NCBI GenBank assembly: GCA_046566145.1
Contig: JBKHXF010000002.1
Location: 1-63,263, forward strand
DNA length: 63,263 bases
Origin: JBKHXF01 sp046566145
GTDB taxonomy: Bacteria; Actinomycetota; Nitriliruptoria; Nitriliruptorales; Nitriliruptoraceae
Direction: 5' to 3'
Part shown: in pieces, positions 1-8,456 of the stretch
Layout: each line of letters starts with the position of its first letter
Numbering within the stretch: the stretch's first letter is position 1
The notes under the pieces: model-generated
What the model was told of the DNA's origin: nothing
What the model saw: the letters and a program-made list of their open reading frames with translations, nothing else
The model's database searches: none
Made by a program: the position numbers and the translations under genes

Positions 1-753
1 GACGAGCTCGTCCACGTCGAGGTCGCCGACGGCGTCCGCACCGTCACCCTCGACTCGCAGCACAACCGCAACGCCCTGTCGCGCCAGCTCGTGACCGAGC
101 TCGTCGCCGCCGTCGACGGGGCCGCCGGCGACCCCGACACCCGGGTCGTGCGGCTGCGTGCCGTGGGCAAGGCGTTCTGCGCCGGGGCCGACCTGTCGGA
201 GGCCGCCGGCGCCGACGACGCCCAGCGCGAGGCCAACACGCGCGGGATGGTCGCCATGATGCGCGCGGTCGTCGCCTGCCCCGCGCCGGTCGTCGCCGAG
301 GTGCACGCCCCGGTCCGCGCCGGCGGCATCGGGCTGGTCGCGGCCTGCGACCTCGCCGTCGCCGGGTCGAGCGCGACCTTCTCGCTGACCGAGGTGAAGC
401 TCGCGCTCACGCCGGCGGTGATCTCGCTCACGGTCCTGCCGCGCCTCACCGACCGTGCTGCGAGCCGGACCTTCCTCACCGGCGAGCTGTTCGACGGTCA
501 CCGCGCCGCCGAGATCGGGCTCGTCACCGAGGCCGTCGCCGACGAGGCGCTCGTCCCGCACGTCGACGCGCTCGTCGCCGAGCTGGCCGCCCACCCGGCC
601 CAGGGCCTGACCGAGACCAAGCGGCTGCTGGCCGCCCCGCTGCTGGCGCGGCTCGACGCCGGCGAGGACGAGATGGTCGCGCTGTCGTCGCGGCTGTTCG
701 GCTCCGAGGCCGCGCAGCAGGCGATGCTCGCGTTCCTGTCGCGGGGCCGCTGA
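1..753 (+). CDS. Enoyl-CoA hydratase/isomerase family protein (5' truncated by window edge)
   Basis: Crotonase-fold enzyme acting on acyl-CoA thioesters in the cytoplasm. The frame is open from base 1 and reads DELVHVEVADGVRTVTLDS, the normal first strand of the family, so only a few N-terminal residues are missing. Visible family signatures are the oxyanion-hole segment GKAFCAGADLSE and the second segment PVRAGGIGLVAACDLAVAG. The ATG-like internal start near 91 is too late because the preceding 30 codons are conserved. It converges on the subtilase gene, with a shared hairpin between them. The exact substrate cannot be told; catabolism of fatty or branched acyl-CoA fits with IcmF nearby. Confidence 0.85.
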   Translation, partial: DELVHVEVADGVRTVTLDSQHNRNALSRQLVTELVAAVDGAAGDPDTRVVRLRAVGKAFCAGADLSEAAGADDAQREANTRGMVAMMRAVVACPAPVVAEVHAPVRAGGIGLVAACDLAVAGSSATFSLTEVKLALTPAVISLTVLPRLTDRAASRTFLTGELFDGHRAAEIGLVTEAVADEALVPHVDALVAELAAHPAQGLTETKRLLAAPLLARLDAGEDEMVALSSRLFGSEAAQQAMLAFLSRGR

Positions 754-794
754 ACCGGCCCGCCCCGGCCCACCACGCGGGGACGACCGACGCG

Positions 795-827
795 ACGAGG
801 CCCCGGCGGGATCCGCCGGGGCCTCGT
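795..827. terminator. Bidirectional hairpin between convergent genes
   Basis: A perfect 15-bp inverted repeat (ACGAGGCCCCGGCGG and its complement) with a 3-base loop lies between the stop codons of the enoyl-CoA hydratase and the subtilase. There is no U-tract, as is usual in very GC-rich actinobacteria. Confidence 0.7.
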
Positions 828-847
828 GCGTGTGCTGCGTCGGCGCG

Positions 848-2971
848 TCAGCCGGCGCGGGCGCCGGTCACCACGAGCGCGAAGTCCTGCTCGGTGAGCC
901 CGGGCGAGGACGGGATCGCGTCACCGACGATCGCGGACGCCTGCACCTCGACGGTCCAGGTGCCCGCCTCTGCGGTGGGCAGCCAGACGTTCTCGAGGTT
1001 GTTGCGCGGGTCTGCGTCGCCACCCGTGACCGACTGGCCCTGGGCGAACACGTTGCCCTTGTAGACCTCGCCGCTCGGGGAGGTCACGACCAGGTCGAGG
1101 TCGTTCACCCACGCGGCGAGCGTGCCGCCCTTGCCGTGGCCCGGCGCGTCGGTCCACGCGAGCGTCACGCGCAGCGGGCCGGTGCCGTCGGCGACGACCT
1201 CGTAGGCGCGACCCTCGCCCGACGCGGTGAACACGTGGTCCTGGTCGACCTTGGTCAGCGGGGCGTCCGCGGTCCACGAGGTCAGCAGGCGGCCGAGGTT
1301 CAGACGGCCCCAGCCCTGCTGGTCGTTCGGGACCGGCAAGAGCGGCCTGCCGTCCGCGTCCCTCCCGCCGCGGGCGGACAGGTCGGTGGCGGTGTTGACC
1401 AGCGCGGCCTTGACCAGCGCCGGCGACGGGTCGGAGCCGACGAGGCCGCGGTAGCGCTCGACGAACAGCGCGATCGCGCCGGACACGTGCGGCGACGCGA
1501 AGGAGGTGCCGGTGCAGGTGGCGTGCAGCGGCGAGCGGAACTCCGCCGGCGGGACGCCGCAGAGGGTGCCCTGCGCGGCGCGGACCGACGCGACGACCTG
1601 GCCCGGGGCGACGATGTCGACGAGGCGACGGCCGTCGAGGTTCGGACCGTGGGCCGAGCAGGTGCACAGGTCGTCGCCGGTGGCCGGCGAGCCCTGCCGA
1701 CCGGAGCCGGTGCCCCCGACGGCGACGATGTTCTTCGCCTCGTCCGGCGCACCCTGGGTGGACGTGCCACCCGAGCCGTTCATGATCGAGAACACGACGT
1801 TGAGCGGCTGGTCGCCGTCCTTCGCCGGGTCGGCGTCGCGGACGGCGACGTCGGCCTGGCGGGTCTGCTCGTCGTAGCCCTGCGGCGTCGACGACGGGCC
1901 CCACGAGTTCTGAGAGATGATGGAGCCGGAGCGCGACGACTCCGCCATCAGCACGGCGATGTCGGGCAGGTTCGAGGTCAGGTTGATCGCGTTCTGGACG
2001 TGCAGGTCGGCGCCGGGCGCGACGCCCTGGCCGTAGCGGAAGCCGCTGGACGGACCAGCGTCACCGATGCCGGTCGACCCGTCGCCCATCACCACGCCGG
2101 TGACGAACGTGCCGTGGCCGATCGCGTCGTCGCTGTTGCCGGCCGTGCAGTCGAGGCCGCCCGGCACGAGGGAGTACGAGCGGCAGGTGATGTCTCGGTC
2201 CGCGAGCTCCGGGTGGTTCGTGTCGACGCCGCCGTCGACGACGGCCACACGGACACCGGTGCCGTCGACGCCGAAGCGCTCCTTGACGTCGAAGCGCGAG
2301 CCCGGCTGGGGTGCACGGACGTCGTCCGCGATCATCAGGTTGGTGCGCTCGTCACGCAGCGCCGGCCGGTCGTTCACACCGGCGACCGAGTAGACCTCGG
2401 GGCGGGCGGCCAGCGTCGCGGCCAGGGCGGCGTCGCCCGGCAGCACCAGCGCGACCCCGTCGGTGCGGGTGAAGGTGCGCGGCGACACCTGCTGCGCGAG
2501 CCCGGCCAGGTCGCCGCCGTCGCCGAGGACGGTCACGCGCAGCAGCGTCGTGTCGGCGGTCACGGAGTCGGCGACGCGCAGGTGCGCCGGCAGCACGCCG
2601 GCCCAGCGGACCGCGGGCAGCGCACGGATGGCGGCGGTCTGCGCCGCGTCGGCCCACACGAGGTAGGACGACGGGGCCAGCGGCTGCACCATCGTGGCGC
2701 CGGTGCCGGCGATCGCGTGGACACCAGCGGTGTCGCCCCGCAGGGCCAGCTGCACCAGGACGATGTCGCGGTCGGCCGGGTCCGTCGCCGGCAGCGACGC
2801 CGGGTCGACCGCGCCGGCGGCGAACGGCAGGACGTAGCTGTCGGGGGCGGCCAGCGTGACGACCGTGTCGACCACGGCGGCCGCCGGCGCGGTGACGCCG
2901 GACGGGGCCGGGACGGCGGCGAGGCCGGCCAGCAGGGCGGTGCCCGCGAGGAGGGCGGGGAGACGGCGCAT
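848..2971 (-). CDS. Secreted S8 family serine peptidase (subtilase)
   Basis: Exported subtilisin-like protease of about 707 residues. Start chosen at the ATG giving MRRLPALLAGTALLAG, a clean signal peptide, with GGAG 8 bases upstream; the longer open frame upstream is Arg/Pro-rich shadow. Catalytic triad: Asp in VVDGGVDTNHPE (about residue 242), His in IGHGTFVTG (about 284), Ser in GTSFASPHVSG (about 488). After the protease domain a C-terminal beta-sandwich of the KP-43 type follows (WVNDLDLVVTSPSG...YKGN). About 200 residues between the signal and the catalytic Asp form a propeptide-like region. It degrades extracellular protein. The 27-bp element shared with other secreted hydrolases lies 37 bp upstream of the start. 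Confidence 0.93.
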   Translation of the reverse strand: MRRLPALLAGTALLAGLAAVPAPSGVTAPAAAVVDTVVTLAAPDSYVLPFAAGAVDPASLPATDPADRDIVLVQLALRGDTAGVHAIAGTGATMVQPLAPSSYLVWADAAQTAAIRALPAVRWAGVLPAHLRVADSVTADTTLLRVTVLGDGGDLAGLAQQVSPRTFTRTDGVALVLPGDAALAATLAARPEVYSVAGVNDRPALRDERTNLMIADDVRAPQPGSRFDVKERFGVDGTGVRVAVVDGGVDTNHPELADRDITCRSYSLVPGGLDCTAGNSDDAIGHGTFVTGVVMGDGSTGIGDAGPSSGFRYGQGVAPGADLHVQNAINLTSNLPDIAVLMAESSRSGSIISQNSWGPSSTPQGYDEQTRQADVAVRDADPAKDGDQPLNVVFSIMNGSGGTSTQGAPDEAKNIVAVGGTGSGRQGSPATGDDLCTCSAHGPNLDGRRLVDIVAPGQVVASVRAAQGTLCGVPPAEFRSPLHATCTGTSFASPHVSGAIALFVERYRGLVGSDPSPALVKAALVNTATDLSARGGRDADGRPLLPVPNDQQGWGRLNLGRLLTSWTADAPLTKVDQDHVFTASGEGRAYEVVADGTGPLRVTLAWTDAPGHGKGGTLAAWVNDLDLVVTSPSGEVYKGNVFAQGQSVTGGDADPRNNLENVWLPTAEAGTWTVEVQASAIVGDAIPSSPGLTEQDFALVVTGARAG

Positions 2972-3007
2972 CGGTGCTCCGAGAGGTGTCGGGGGACCCC
3001 AGGGCAG

Positions 3008-3034
3008 TTCGACGTCGAAGGGCCGGACCCCTGC
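3008..3034 (-). promoter_or_regulatory. Shared secreted-hydrolase element, copy 1 (subtilase)
   Basis: Forward strand reads TTCGACGT, 12 bases, CCCCTGC. It contains the perfect palindrome TTCGACGTCGAA (3008-3019). The same element with identical spacing precedes the ceramidase-like, CocE-like and M14 genes. No TANNNT -10 box is seen between it and the start, so it may itself be an alternative-sigma promoter or an activator site. Confidence 0.6.
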
Positions 3035-3123
3035 TGCCCCCCGGCCGACCCTGCCCGGACGTGCGGTGCGCGGGGCAGCCACCCGTCCCCGGTGCCGTAC
3101 CGTCCGCGGCGACAGGAGGACAC

Positions 3124-3744
3124 GTGGCCGACCCGGGGACCGACAGCGCCAGCGGCGTGGCCGAGCTCGTGCTCGACCTCGTGGCCGCGCTCGGCGCACC
3201 GGGGGTCGGCGTCGCCGTCGCCGCCGAGAACCTCTTCCCGCCGATCCCCTCCGAGGTGGTCCTGCCGCTCGCCGGCATCAGCGCGGCCCGCGGCGAGATG
3301 TCGCTCGTCGGGGCCGTCGGCTGGTCCACCGTCGGGTCCGTCGTCGGGGCGCTGCTGCTGTACTGGCTCGGCGCCGCGCTCGGCACGGCGCGGCTGCAGG
3401 CCGCCTGGGAGAAGCTCCCGCTCACCAGCGCCGACGACATCCTGCGCGCCGAGGCCTGGTTCCACCGCTGGGGCGAGCTCGCGGTGCTGCTCGGGCGGTG
3501 CGTGCCGGTGGTGCGCAGCGCCGTGTCCGTCCCCGCCGGTGTCACCCGGATGCCGCTGGTGCGGTTCACCGCGCTGACCCTCGCGGGCAGCCTCGTGTGG
3601 AACGCGACGTTCGTGGGGCTCGGGTACGCGCTGGGGGACCAGGTCGACGCCGTCACCGCGTGGGTCGACCGCTACCAGCTCGTGGTCCTCGCGGCGCTGG
3701 TCCTCGGCGTCGTGACCTGGGTGGTTCGTCGCACGCGCGACTAG
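3124..3744 (+). CDS. DedA family membrane protein (SNARE-associated Golgi domain)
   Basis: Integral membrane protein of 206 residues, a family tied to lipid carrier flipping and membrane homeostasis. Start is the GTG preceded by GGAGG four bases upstream; the open frame extends further 5' but without membrane character. Family features: reentrant motif ENLFPPIPSEVVLPLAG near residue 40, GS-rich helix with GALLLYWLGAALG, and the GRCVPVVRSAVSVPAGV segment carrying the conserved Arg residues around residue 125. It is divergent from the subtilase and separated from it by about 150 bp. Confidence 0.9.
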   Translation: MADPGTDSASGVAELVLDLVAALGAPGVGVAVAAENLFPPIPSEVVLPLAGISAARGEMSLVGAVGWSTVGSVVGALLLYWLGAALGTARLQAAWEKLPLTSADDILRAEAWFHRWGELAVLLGRCVPVVRSAVSVPAGVTRMPLVRFTALTLAGSLVWNATFVGLGYALGDQVDAVTAWVDRYQLVVLAALVLGVVTWVVRRTRD

Positions 3745-3813
3745 GCGTGCGCCGCCGGGCTCGGTCCGGCATGCTCCCGAGCACCACGGGTCGCCGAGAC
3801 GAGGGGGTCGGCC

Positions 3814-4254
3814 GTGGGACTGCGCGACAAGCTCCGGCGGCTCGACGACCGCGCCCTGGGCGCTGCTCGTCGCTCCCCGTACGTGGTGTGGGCGGAGGCG
3901 AACGTCCGGCCGCTGCTGGCCGCCGACCTGCTGGTCGTACCGGTGCTGCTGGGCCTCGGCCGGATCGACCCGTCGACGTCGGCCCTCCTCCAGGCCGTGG
4001 CCGTCGTGGCCTTCATGGCCCTCCCGGCGGTCCACGTCCTCGCCGCGCTGGCGGTCCACGGCCACCACCGGGGGTCGCCCGAGGCACCACTGTGGGGTCT
4101 CGGCGTGCTGTTCGTCGGCCCGCTCGTGAACCTCGCGTGGTTCTGGGTCCACGGGGTCCGCGGGCCGCGCCGACCCGAGCCCCCGGTCGAGCCCCCGGTC
4201 GAGCCCCCGGTCGCGCGGTCGGCCGCGCCGCCGGACGGGACCGCGGCGTCGTGA
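3814..4254 (+). CDS. Hypothetical membrane protein
   Basis: 146 residues with an N-terminal amphipathic stretch (MGLRDKLRRLDDRALG), three or four hydrophobic segments (about residues 32-50, 55-80, 90-112) and a cytosolic Pro-rich tail. The tail is coded by three tandem copies of a 12-bp unit giving PPVE repeats (about 4180-4212). GTG start with GAGGGGG upstream. No family recognised. It lies between dedA and icmF in the same orientation and could be cotranscribed with dedA. Confidence 0.6.
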   Translation: MGLRDKLRRLDDRALGAARRSPYVVWAEANVRPLLAADLLVVPVLLGLGRIDPSTSALLQAVAVVAFMALPAVHVLAALAVHGHHRGSPEAPLWGLGVLFVGPLVNLAWFWVHGVRGPRRPEPPVEPPVEPPVARSAAPPDGTAAS

Positions 4255-4312
4255 GGTGACGCGCCGGCGCGCCGCCGGCGCACGGACGGTGGCCGACCCC
4301 GCGGACGGATAC

Positions 4313-4334
4313 TAGGATGTCCGAGTATCGGACA
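4313..4334 (+). promoter_or_regulatory. icmF promoter -10 box with overlapping palindromic operator
   Basis: TAGGAT (4313-4318) is a good actinobacterial -10. The perfect palindrome TGTCCGA-GTA-TCGGACA (4318-4334) begins at its last base and covers the expected transcription start. This is the geometry of a repressor operator. The MarR protein encoded at the end of the same transcription unit is the natural candidate, giving autoregulation. Confidence 0.65.
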
Positions 4335-4384
4335 CCCGAGCGCCACGCGCGCCCCGTCCCACCCACCGCAGGAGCCGCCCCGTC

Positions 4385-7300
4385 ATGGCCGAGCACGCCG
4401 ACCTCCACGTCCCGACCCACCCGGTCCGGTTCGTCACCGCCGCCAGCCTGTTCGACGGCCACGACGCCGCCATCAACATCATGCGGCGCATCCTCCAGTC
4501 GCAGGGCGCGGAGGTCATCCACCTCGGCCACGACCGCTCCGTCGACGACATCGTCACCGCGGCCATCCAGGAGGACGTGCAGGGCATCGCCGTGTCGAGC
4601 TACCAGGGCGGGCACGTCGAGTTCTTCAGCTACCTCGTCGAGCAGCTCCGGGCGCGCGGCGCGGGGCACGTCAAGGTCTACGGCGGGGGCGGCGGCGTCA
4701 TCGTCGCCGAGGAGATCGCGCTGCTGCACGAACGCGGCGTCGCGCGCATCTTCTCCCCGGAGGACGGCCAGCGCCTCGGGCTGCCCGGGATGATCAACAC
4801 CATGATCGAGGCCTGCGACGTCGACCTCGCCGACGACCCGGCCGACGCCGCCGACCTCGCGTCGGGCCGTCCGACCGCGCTCGCCCGGGCCATCACCCTC
4901 ATCGAGGCCGGCCGCGCCGACGACGCGCTGCTCACGCGCATCCGCGAGGCCGCCGACGCCCGCCGGGTCCCCGTGCTCGGCATCACCGGCACCGGCGGCG
5001 CCGGCAAGTCGTCGCTCACCGACGAGCTCGTCCGCCGGTTCCGGCTCGACATGGAGGACAAGCTCACCGTCGCCGTCCTCGCCATCGACCCGTCACGGCG
5101 CAAGGGCGGCGGCGCGCTGCTCGGCGACCGCATCCGCATGACCGCCCTGCACCCCGAGCGCGTGTTCTTCCGCTCGCTCGCGACCCGCACCCCCGGCGCC
5201 GAGGTGCCCGAGGGGCTCGCCGACGCCATCGCCGCGTGCAAGGCCGCCGGCGCGGACCTCGTCGTGGTCGAGACGCCCGGCATCGGCCAGGGCGACGCCG
5301 CCATCGTCCCGTTCGTCGACACCTCGCTGTACGTGATGACGCCGGAGTTCGGCGCCGCGTCGCAGCTCGAGAAGATCGACATGCTCGACTTCGCCGACGC
5401 CGTCGCGGTCAACAAGTTCGAGCGTCGCGGCGCCGAGGACGCGCGCCGCGACGTCGCCCGCCAGCTCGTGCGCAACCGCGAGGCGTTCGGCGCGTCGTGG
5501 GAGGACATGCCGGTGTTCGGCACGTCCGCCGCCCGCTTCAACGACGACGGCGTCACCGCCCTCTACCACGAGCTCAAGCGCCTCCTCGGCGCCCACGGGC
5601 TCGACACCTCCCACGGGGTCCTGCCGACCGTCGACACGAAGGTGTCCACCGACCTCAAGGCGATCGTCCCGACCGCCCGTGAGCGCTACCTCGCCGACAT
5701 CGCCCGCACCGTGCGCGAGTACCACGCCCACACCGAGGCGCAGGCCGAGGTGGCCCGCCGGGTGCAGCGCCTCGCCGACGCCCGCGACGCGGTCGCCGGC
5801 GCCGACGGCCTGGCTGACGCGGACGCCGCCGGCGCGGCGCTCGACACGCTGCTGGCCGAGGCCGAGGCCCAGCTCGACGCCGAGTCGCGCGAGCTCCTCG
5901 CCGACTGGCCCGTCACCGTCGAGGCGTACTCCGGCGACGAGATCGTGTTCGAGGTGCGCGGGAAGGAGATCCGCTCCACCGCGTTCCGCGAGTCGCTGTC
6001 GGGCACCCACGTCCGACGGGTCGCGCTGCCCCGGTACGCCGACCACGGCGACCTGCTGTCGTTCCTCCGCCGCGAGAACCTCCCCGGTCGGTTCCCGTAC
6101 ACCGCCGGCGTGTTCCCCCTCAAGCGCGACGGCGAGGCGCCGGCGCGGATGTTCGCCGGCGAGGGCGACCCGTTCCGCACCAACCGCCGCTTCCACCTCC
6201 TCGCCGAGGGTCAGCCGGCGACGCGCCTGTCGACCGCGTTCGACTCGGTGACGCTGTACGGCCGCGACCCCGACGAGCGCCCCGACATCTACGGCAAGGT
6301 CGGGACCTCCGGCGTCTCCATCGCGACGCTCGACGACATGAAGGAGCTGTACGCCGGGTTCGACCTGTGCGACCCGACCACGTCGGTGTCGATGACCATC
6401 AACGGGCCGGCCCCGACGATCCTCGCGATGTTCCTCAACACCGCGATCGACCAGCAGCTCGAGAAGTTCCGTGAGGAGCACGGCCGGGAGCCGAACGAGG
6501 ACGAGGCCGCCGAGGTCCGGGCCCGGACCCTGCAGACGGTCCGCGGCACCGTGCAGGCCGACATCCTCAAGGAGGACCAGGGCCAGAACACCTGCATCTT
6601 CTCGACCGAGTTCGCGCTGCGGTGCATGGCCGACGTGGCCGAGTGGTTCATCGACCACCGGGTCCGCAACTTCTACTCGGTGTCGATCTCCGGCTACCAC
6701 ATCGCCGAGGCGGGGGCGAACCCCATCTCGCAGCTCGCGTTCACGCTCTCCAACGGGTTCACCTACGTCGAGAGCTACCTCGCACGCGGCATGGACATCG
6801 ACGACTTCGCGCCGAACCTGTCGTTCTTCTTCTCCAACGGGATGGACCCCGAGTACACGGTGCTCGGCCGGGTCGCCCGTCGGATCTGGGCCGTCGCGAT
6901 GCGCGACCGCTACGGCGCCAACGACCGCTCCCAGAAGCTGAAGTACCACGTGCAGACGTCGGGCCGGTCCCTGCACGCGCAGGAGATGGACTTCAACGAC
7001 ATCCGCACGACGCTGCAGGCCCTGTGCGCCATCTACGACAACGCGAACTCCCTGCACACCAACGCCTACGACGAGGCCGTCACCACCCCGACGGAGTCGT
7101 CGGTCCGCCGGGCGCTCGCGATCCAGATGATCATCGACCAGGAGTGGGGGCTCGCGAGGAACGAGAACCCGCTGCAGGGCTCGTTCATCGTCGACGAGCT
7201 CACCGACCTCGTCGAGGAGGCCGTCCTCGCCGAGTTCGACCGCATCGCCAACCGCGGTGGCGTGCTCGGCGCGATGGAGACCGGCTACCAGCGCGGTCGG

Positions 7301-7651
7301 ATCCAGGACGAGTCGATGCTGTACGAGAGCCGCAAGCACGACGGCTCGCTGCCCATCGTCGGCGTCAACACGTTCCTGCGCGACCAGCGGGTCGAGGACG
7401 AGGAGGCCGGCGCGCCGCTCGAGCTCGCCCGCGCCACCGAGGACGAGAAGCGCTCGCAGCTCGCCCGGTTGCGCGACTTCCACGCCCGCCACGCCGACAC
7501 GTCCGAGGCGCACCTCGCCCGGCTGCAGCAGGTCGCCATGGACGGCGGCAACGTCTTCGACGTGCTGATGGACGCCGTGCGGCACTGCTCGCTCGGGCAG
7601 ATCTCGGAGGCGTTCTTCGAGGTCGGTGGCCGTTACCGCCGCAACGTCTGA
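4385..7651 (+). CDS. icmF: Fused isobutyryl-CoA mutase IcmF (B12 domain + G-protein chaperone + mutase)
   Basis: 1088-residue adenosylcobalamin enzyme that isomerises isobutyryl-CoA/n-butyryl-CoA (or related branched acyl-CoAs). Domain order is diagnostic of IcmF: B12-binding domain first (DGHDAAINIMR, about residue 22, with the axial His), then a MeaI-type GTPase chaperone (GITGTGGAGKSS, about 198; NKFERRG), then the mutase barrel (about 520-1088). The substrate-pocket segments PYTAGVFPLKR and RMFAGEGDPFRTNRRFH match IcmF rather than methylmalonyl-CoA mutase, which has a Tyr in the first. ATG start with GGAG 12 bases upstream. The stop codon overlaps the start of marR (TGATG), so the two are translationally coupled. 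Confidence 0.96.
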   Translation: MAEHADLHVPTHPVRFVTAASLFDGHDAAINIMRRILQSQGAEVIHLGHDRSVDDIVTAAIQEDVQGIAVSSYQGGHVEFFSYLVEQLRARGAGHVKVYGGGGGVIVAEEIALLHERGVARIFSPEDGQRLGLPGMINTMIEACDVDLADDPADAADLASGRPTALARAITLIEAGRADDALLTRIREAADARRVPVLGITGTGGAGKSSLTDELVRRFRLDMEDKLTVAVLAIDPSRRKGGGALLGDRIRMTALHPERVFFRSLATRTPGAEVPEGLADAIAACKAAGADLVVVETPGIGQGDAAIVPFVDTSLYVMTPEFGAASQLEKIDMLDFADAVAVNKFERRGAEDARRDVARQLVRNREAFGASWEDMPVFGTSAARFNDDGVTALYHELKRLLGAHGLDTSHGVLPTVDTKVSTDLKAIVPTARERYLADIARTVREYHAHTEAQAEVARRVQRLADARDAVAGADGLADADAAGAALDTLLAEAEAQLDAESRELLADWPVTVEAYSGDEIVFEVRGKEIRSTAFRESLSGTHVRRVALPRYADHGDLLSFLRRENLPGRFPYTAGVFPLKRDGEAPARMFAGEGDPFRTNRRFHLLAEGQPATRLSTAFDSVTLYGRDPDERPDIYGKVGTSGVSIATLDDMKELYAGFDLCDPTTSVSMTINGPAPTILAMFLNTAIDQQLEKFREEHGREPNEDEAAEVRARTLQTVRGTVQADILKEDQGQNTCIFSTEFALRCMADVAEWFIDHRVRNFYSVSISGYHIAEAGANPISQLAFTLSNGFTYVESYLARGMDIDDFAPNLSFFFSNGMDPEYTVLGRVARRIWAVAMRDRYGANDRSQKLKYHVQTSGRSLHAQEMDFNDIRTTLQALCAIYDNANSLHTNAYDEAVTTPTESSVRRALAIQMIIDQEWGLARNENPLQGSFIVDELTDLVEEAVLAEFDRIANRGGVLGAMETGYQRGRIQDESMLYESRKHDGSLPIVGVNTFLRDQRVEDEEAGAPLELARATEDEKRSQLARLRDFHARHADTSEAHLARLQQVAMDGGNVFDVLMDAVRHCSLGQISEAFFEVGGRYRRNV

Positions 7652-8148
7652 TGACCGGGCTGCCGTTCGACCCCATCACCGAGGCGCGCCGCCACTGGGA
7701 GGCGCGCGGCTGGGCCGACGCCGCGCCGGCGATGGCGGCGGTCACGTCGGTGATGCGGGCGCAGCAGCTGCTGCTCGCCCGCATCGACGAGGTGCTGCGT
7801 CCGCTCGAGCTGACCTTCGCCCGCTACGAGCTGCTGATGGTGCTCGAGTTCTCCCGCAACGGGGCGCTGCCGCTCGGCAAGCTCGGCGAGCGGCTGCAGG
7901 TCCACCCCACGTCGGTCACCTCGGCGGTCGACCGGCTGGAGCGCGAGGGGCTGGTGGTCCGCGAGGAGCACCCGACCGACCGGCGTGCCAAGCTCGCGAC
8001 CATCACCGAGGCCGGCCGGGCCCTCGCCAAGGAGGCCACGGCCCGGCTCAACGACACGGTGTTCGCCGACCCGGGCCTCACGGCCGACGAGCAGGCCACG
8101 GTCGTCGACGTGCTCGGCCGCCTGCGGGAGCGCGCCGGCGACTTCTGA
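7651..8148 (+). CDS. MarR family transcriptional regulator
   Basis: 165-residue winged-helix regulator. Start is the ATG inside TGATG at the end of icmF. HTH: PLGKLGERLQVHPTSVTSAVDRLEREGLV (here split by eye at about residues 72-100), wing EEHPTDRRAKLATIT. The four-base coupling with icmF indicates it senses an acyl-CoA or related ligand and represses its own operon through the palindrome at 4318-4334; this is inference from arrangement. MarR family members commonly bind 16-20 bp palindromes. Confidence 0.9.
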   Translation: MTGLPFDPITEARRHWEARGWADAAPAMAAVTSVMRAQQLLLARIDEVLRPLELTFARYELLMVLEFSRNGALPLGKLGERLQVHPTSVTSAVDRLEREGLVVREEHPTDRRAKLATITEAGRALAKEATARLNDTVFADPGLTADEQATVVDVLGRLRERAGDF

Positions 8149-8180
8149 CGCCGCCGGCGCGGCCGCGCGGCCTCGGCCCT

Positions 8181-8270
8181 GTCGCGCGGCCTCGGCCCGG
8201 TCGCGTGGTTCCTCCGCCGGCTGCGGCCCGGTCGCGCGGCCTCGGCCCGGTCGCGTGGTTCCTCCGCCGG
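8181..8270. repeat. 40-bp exact direct repeat, period 50
   Basis: The 40 bases at 8181-8220 recur exactly at 8231-8270 (beginning GTCGCGCGGCCTCGG and ending TTCCTCCGCCGG). An additional half unit precedes it at 8165-8180. It lies in the 308-bp gap between marR and the nuclease gene, which contains no gene I can support. Confidence 0.85.
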
Positions 8271-8326
8271 CGCGGGAACGACGCGTCCTCCGGGCGCGCC
8301 CTGACCGACCGCTCCCGCTCGCCGCC

Positions 8327-8352
8327 CGCTTCCTCCTGATCCGGAGGAAGCG
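8327..8352. repeat. REP-like palindrome
   Basis: Inverted repeat CGCTTCCTCC-TGATCC-GGAGGAAGCG. Its right arm (GGAGGAAGCGYGCGTG) recurs twice more near 9.55 and 9.62 kb, so it looks like a dispersed intergenic element. It could also act as a terminator for marR. Confidence 0.6.
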
Positions 8353-8456
8353 TGCGTGTCGCTGACGCCTCGCCGCCGGCGCGCGTGGCTCACGACACGA
8401 GGCGGGGTCACACGCCGCAGTACCGTCGTCACCTCGTGGGGGACCGAGGGGCGGAC

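Noticed and set aside
3008..3034. Shared secreted-hydrolase element as a classical ECF promoter
   Set aside because: GGAAC-like and CGTC-like parts are visible but separated by about 12 rather than 16-17 bases, so I list it as an unassigned element.
830..3577. Long plus-strand open frame opposite the subtilase
   Set aside because: It has the Arg/Ala/Gly-rich low-information composition of an antisense shadow; the minus strand carries an intact catalytic triad.
5093..7585. Minus-strand frame of 830 residues opposite icmF
   Set aside because: Shadow frame from high third-position GC; icmF has all expected domains.
8181..8270. Direct repeats as a CRISPR array
   Set aside because: Only two full units, spacer of 10 bases, no cas genes in the window.
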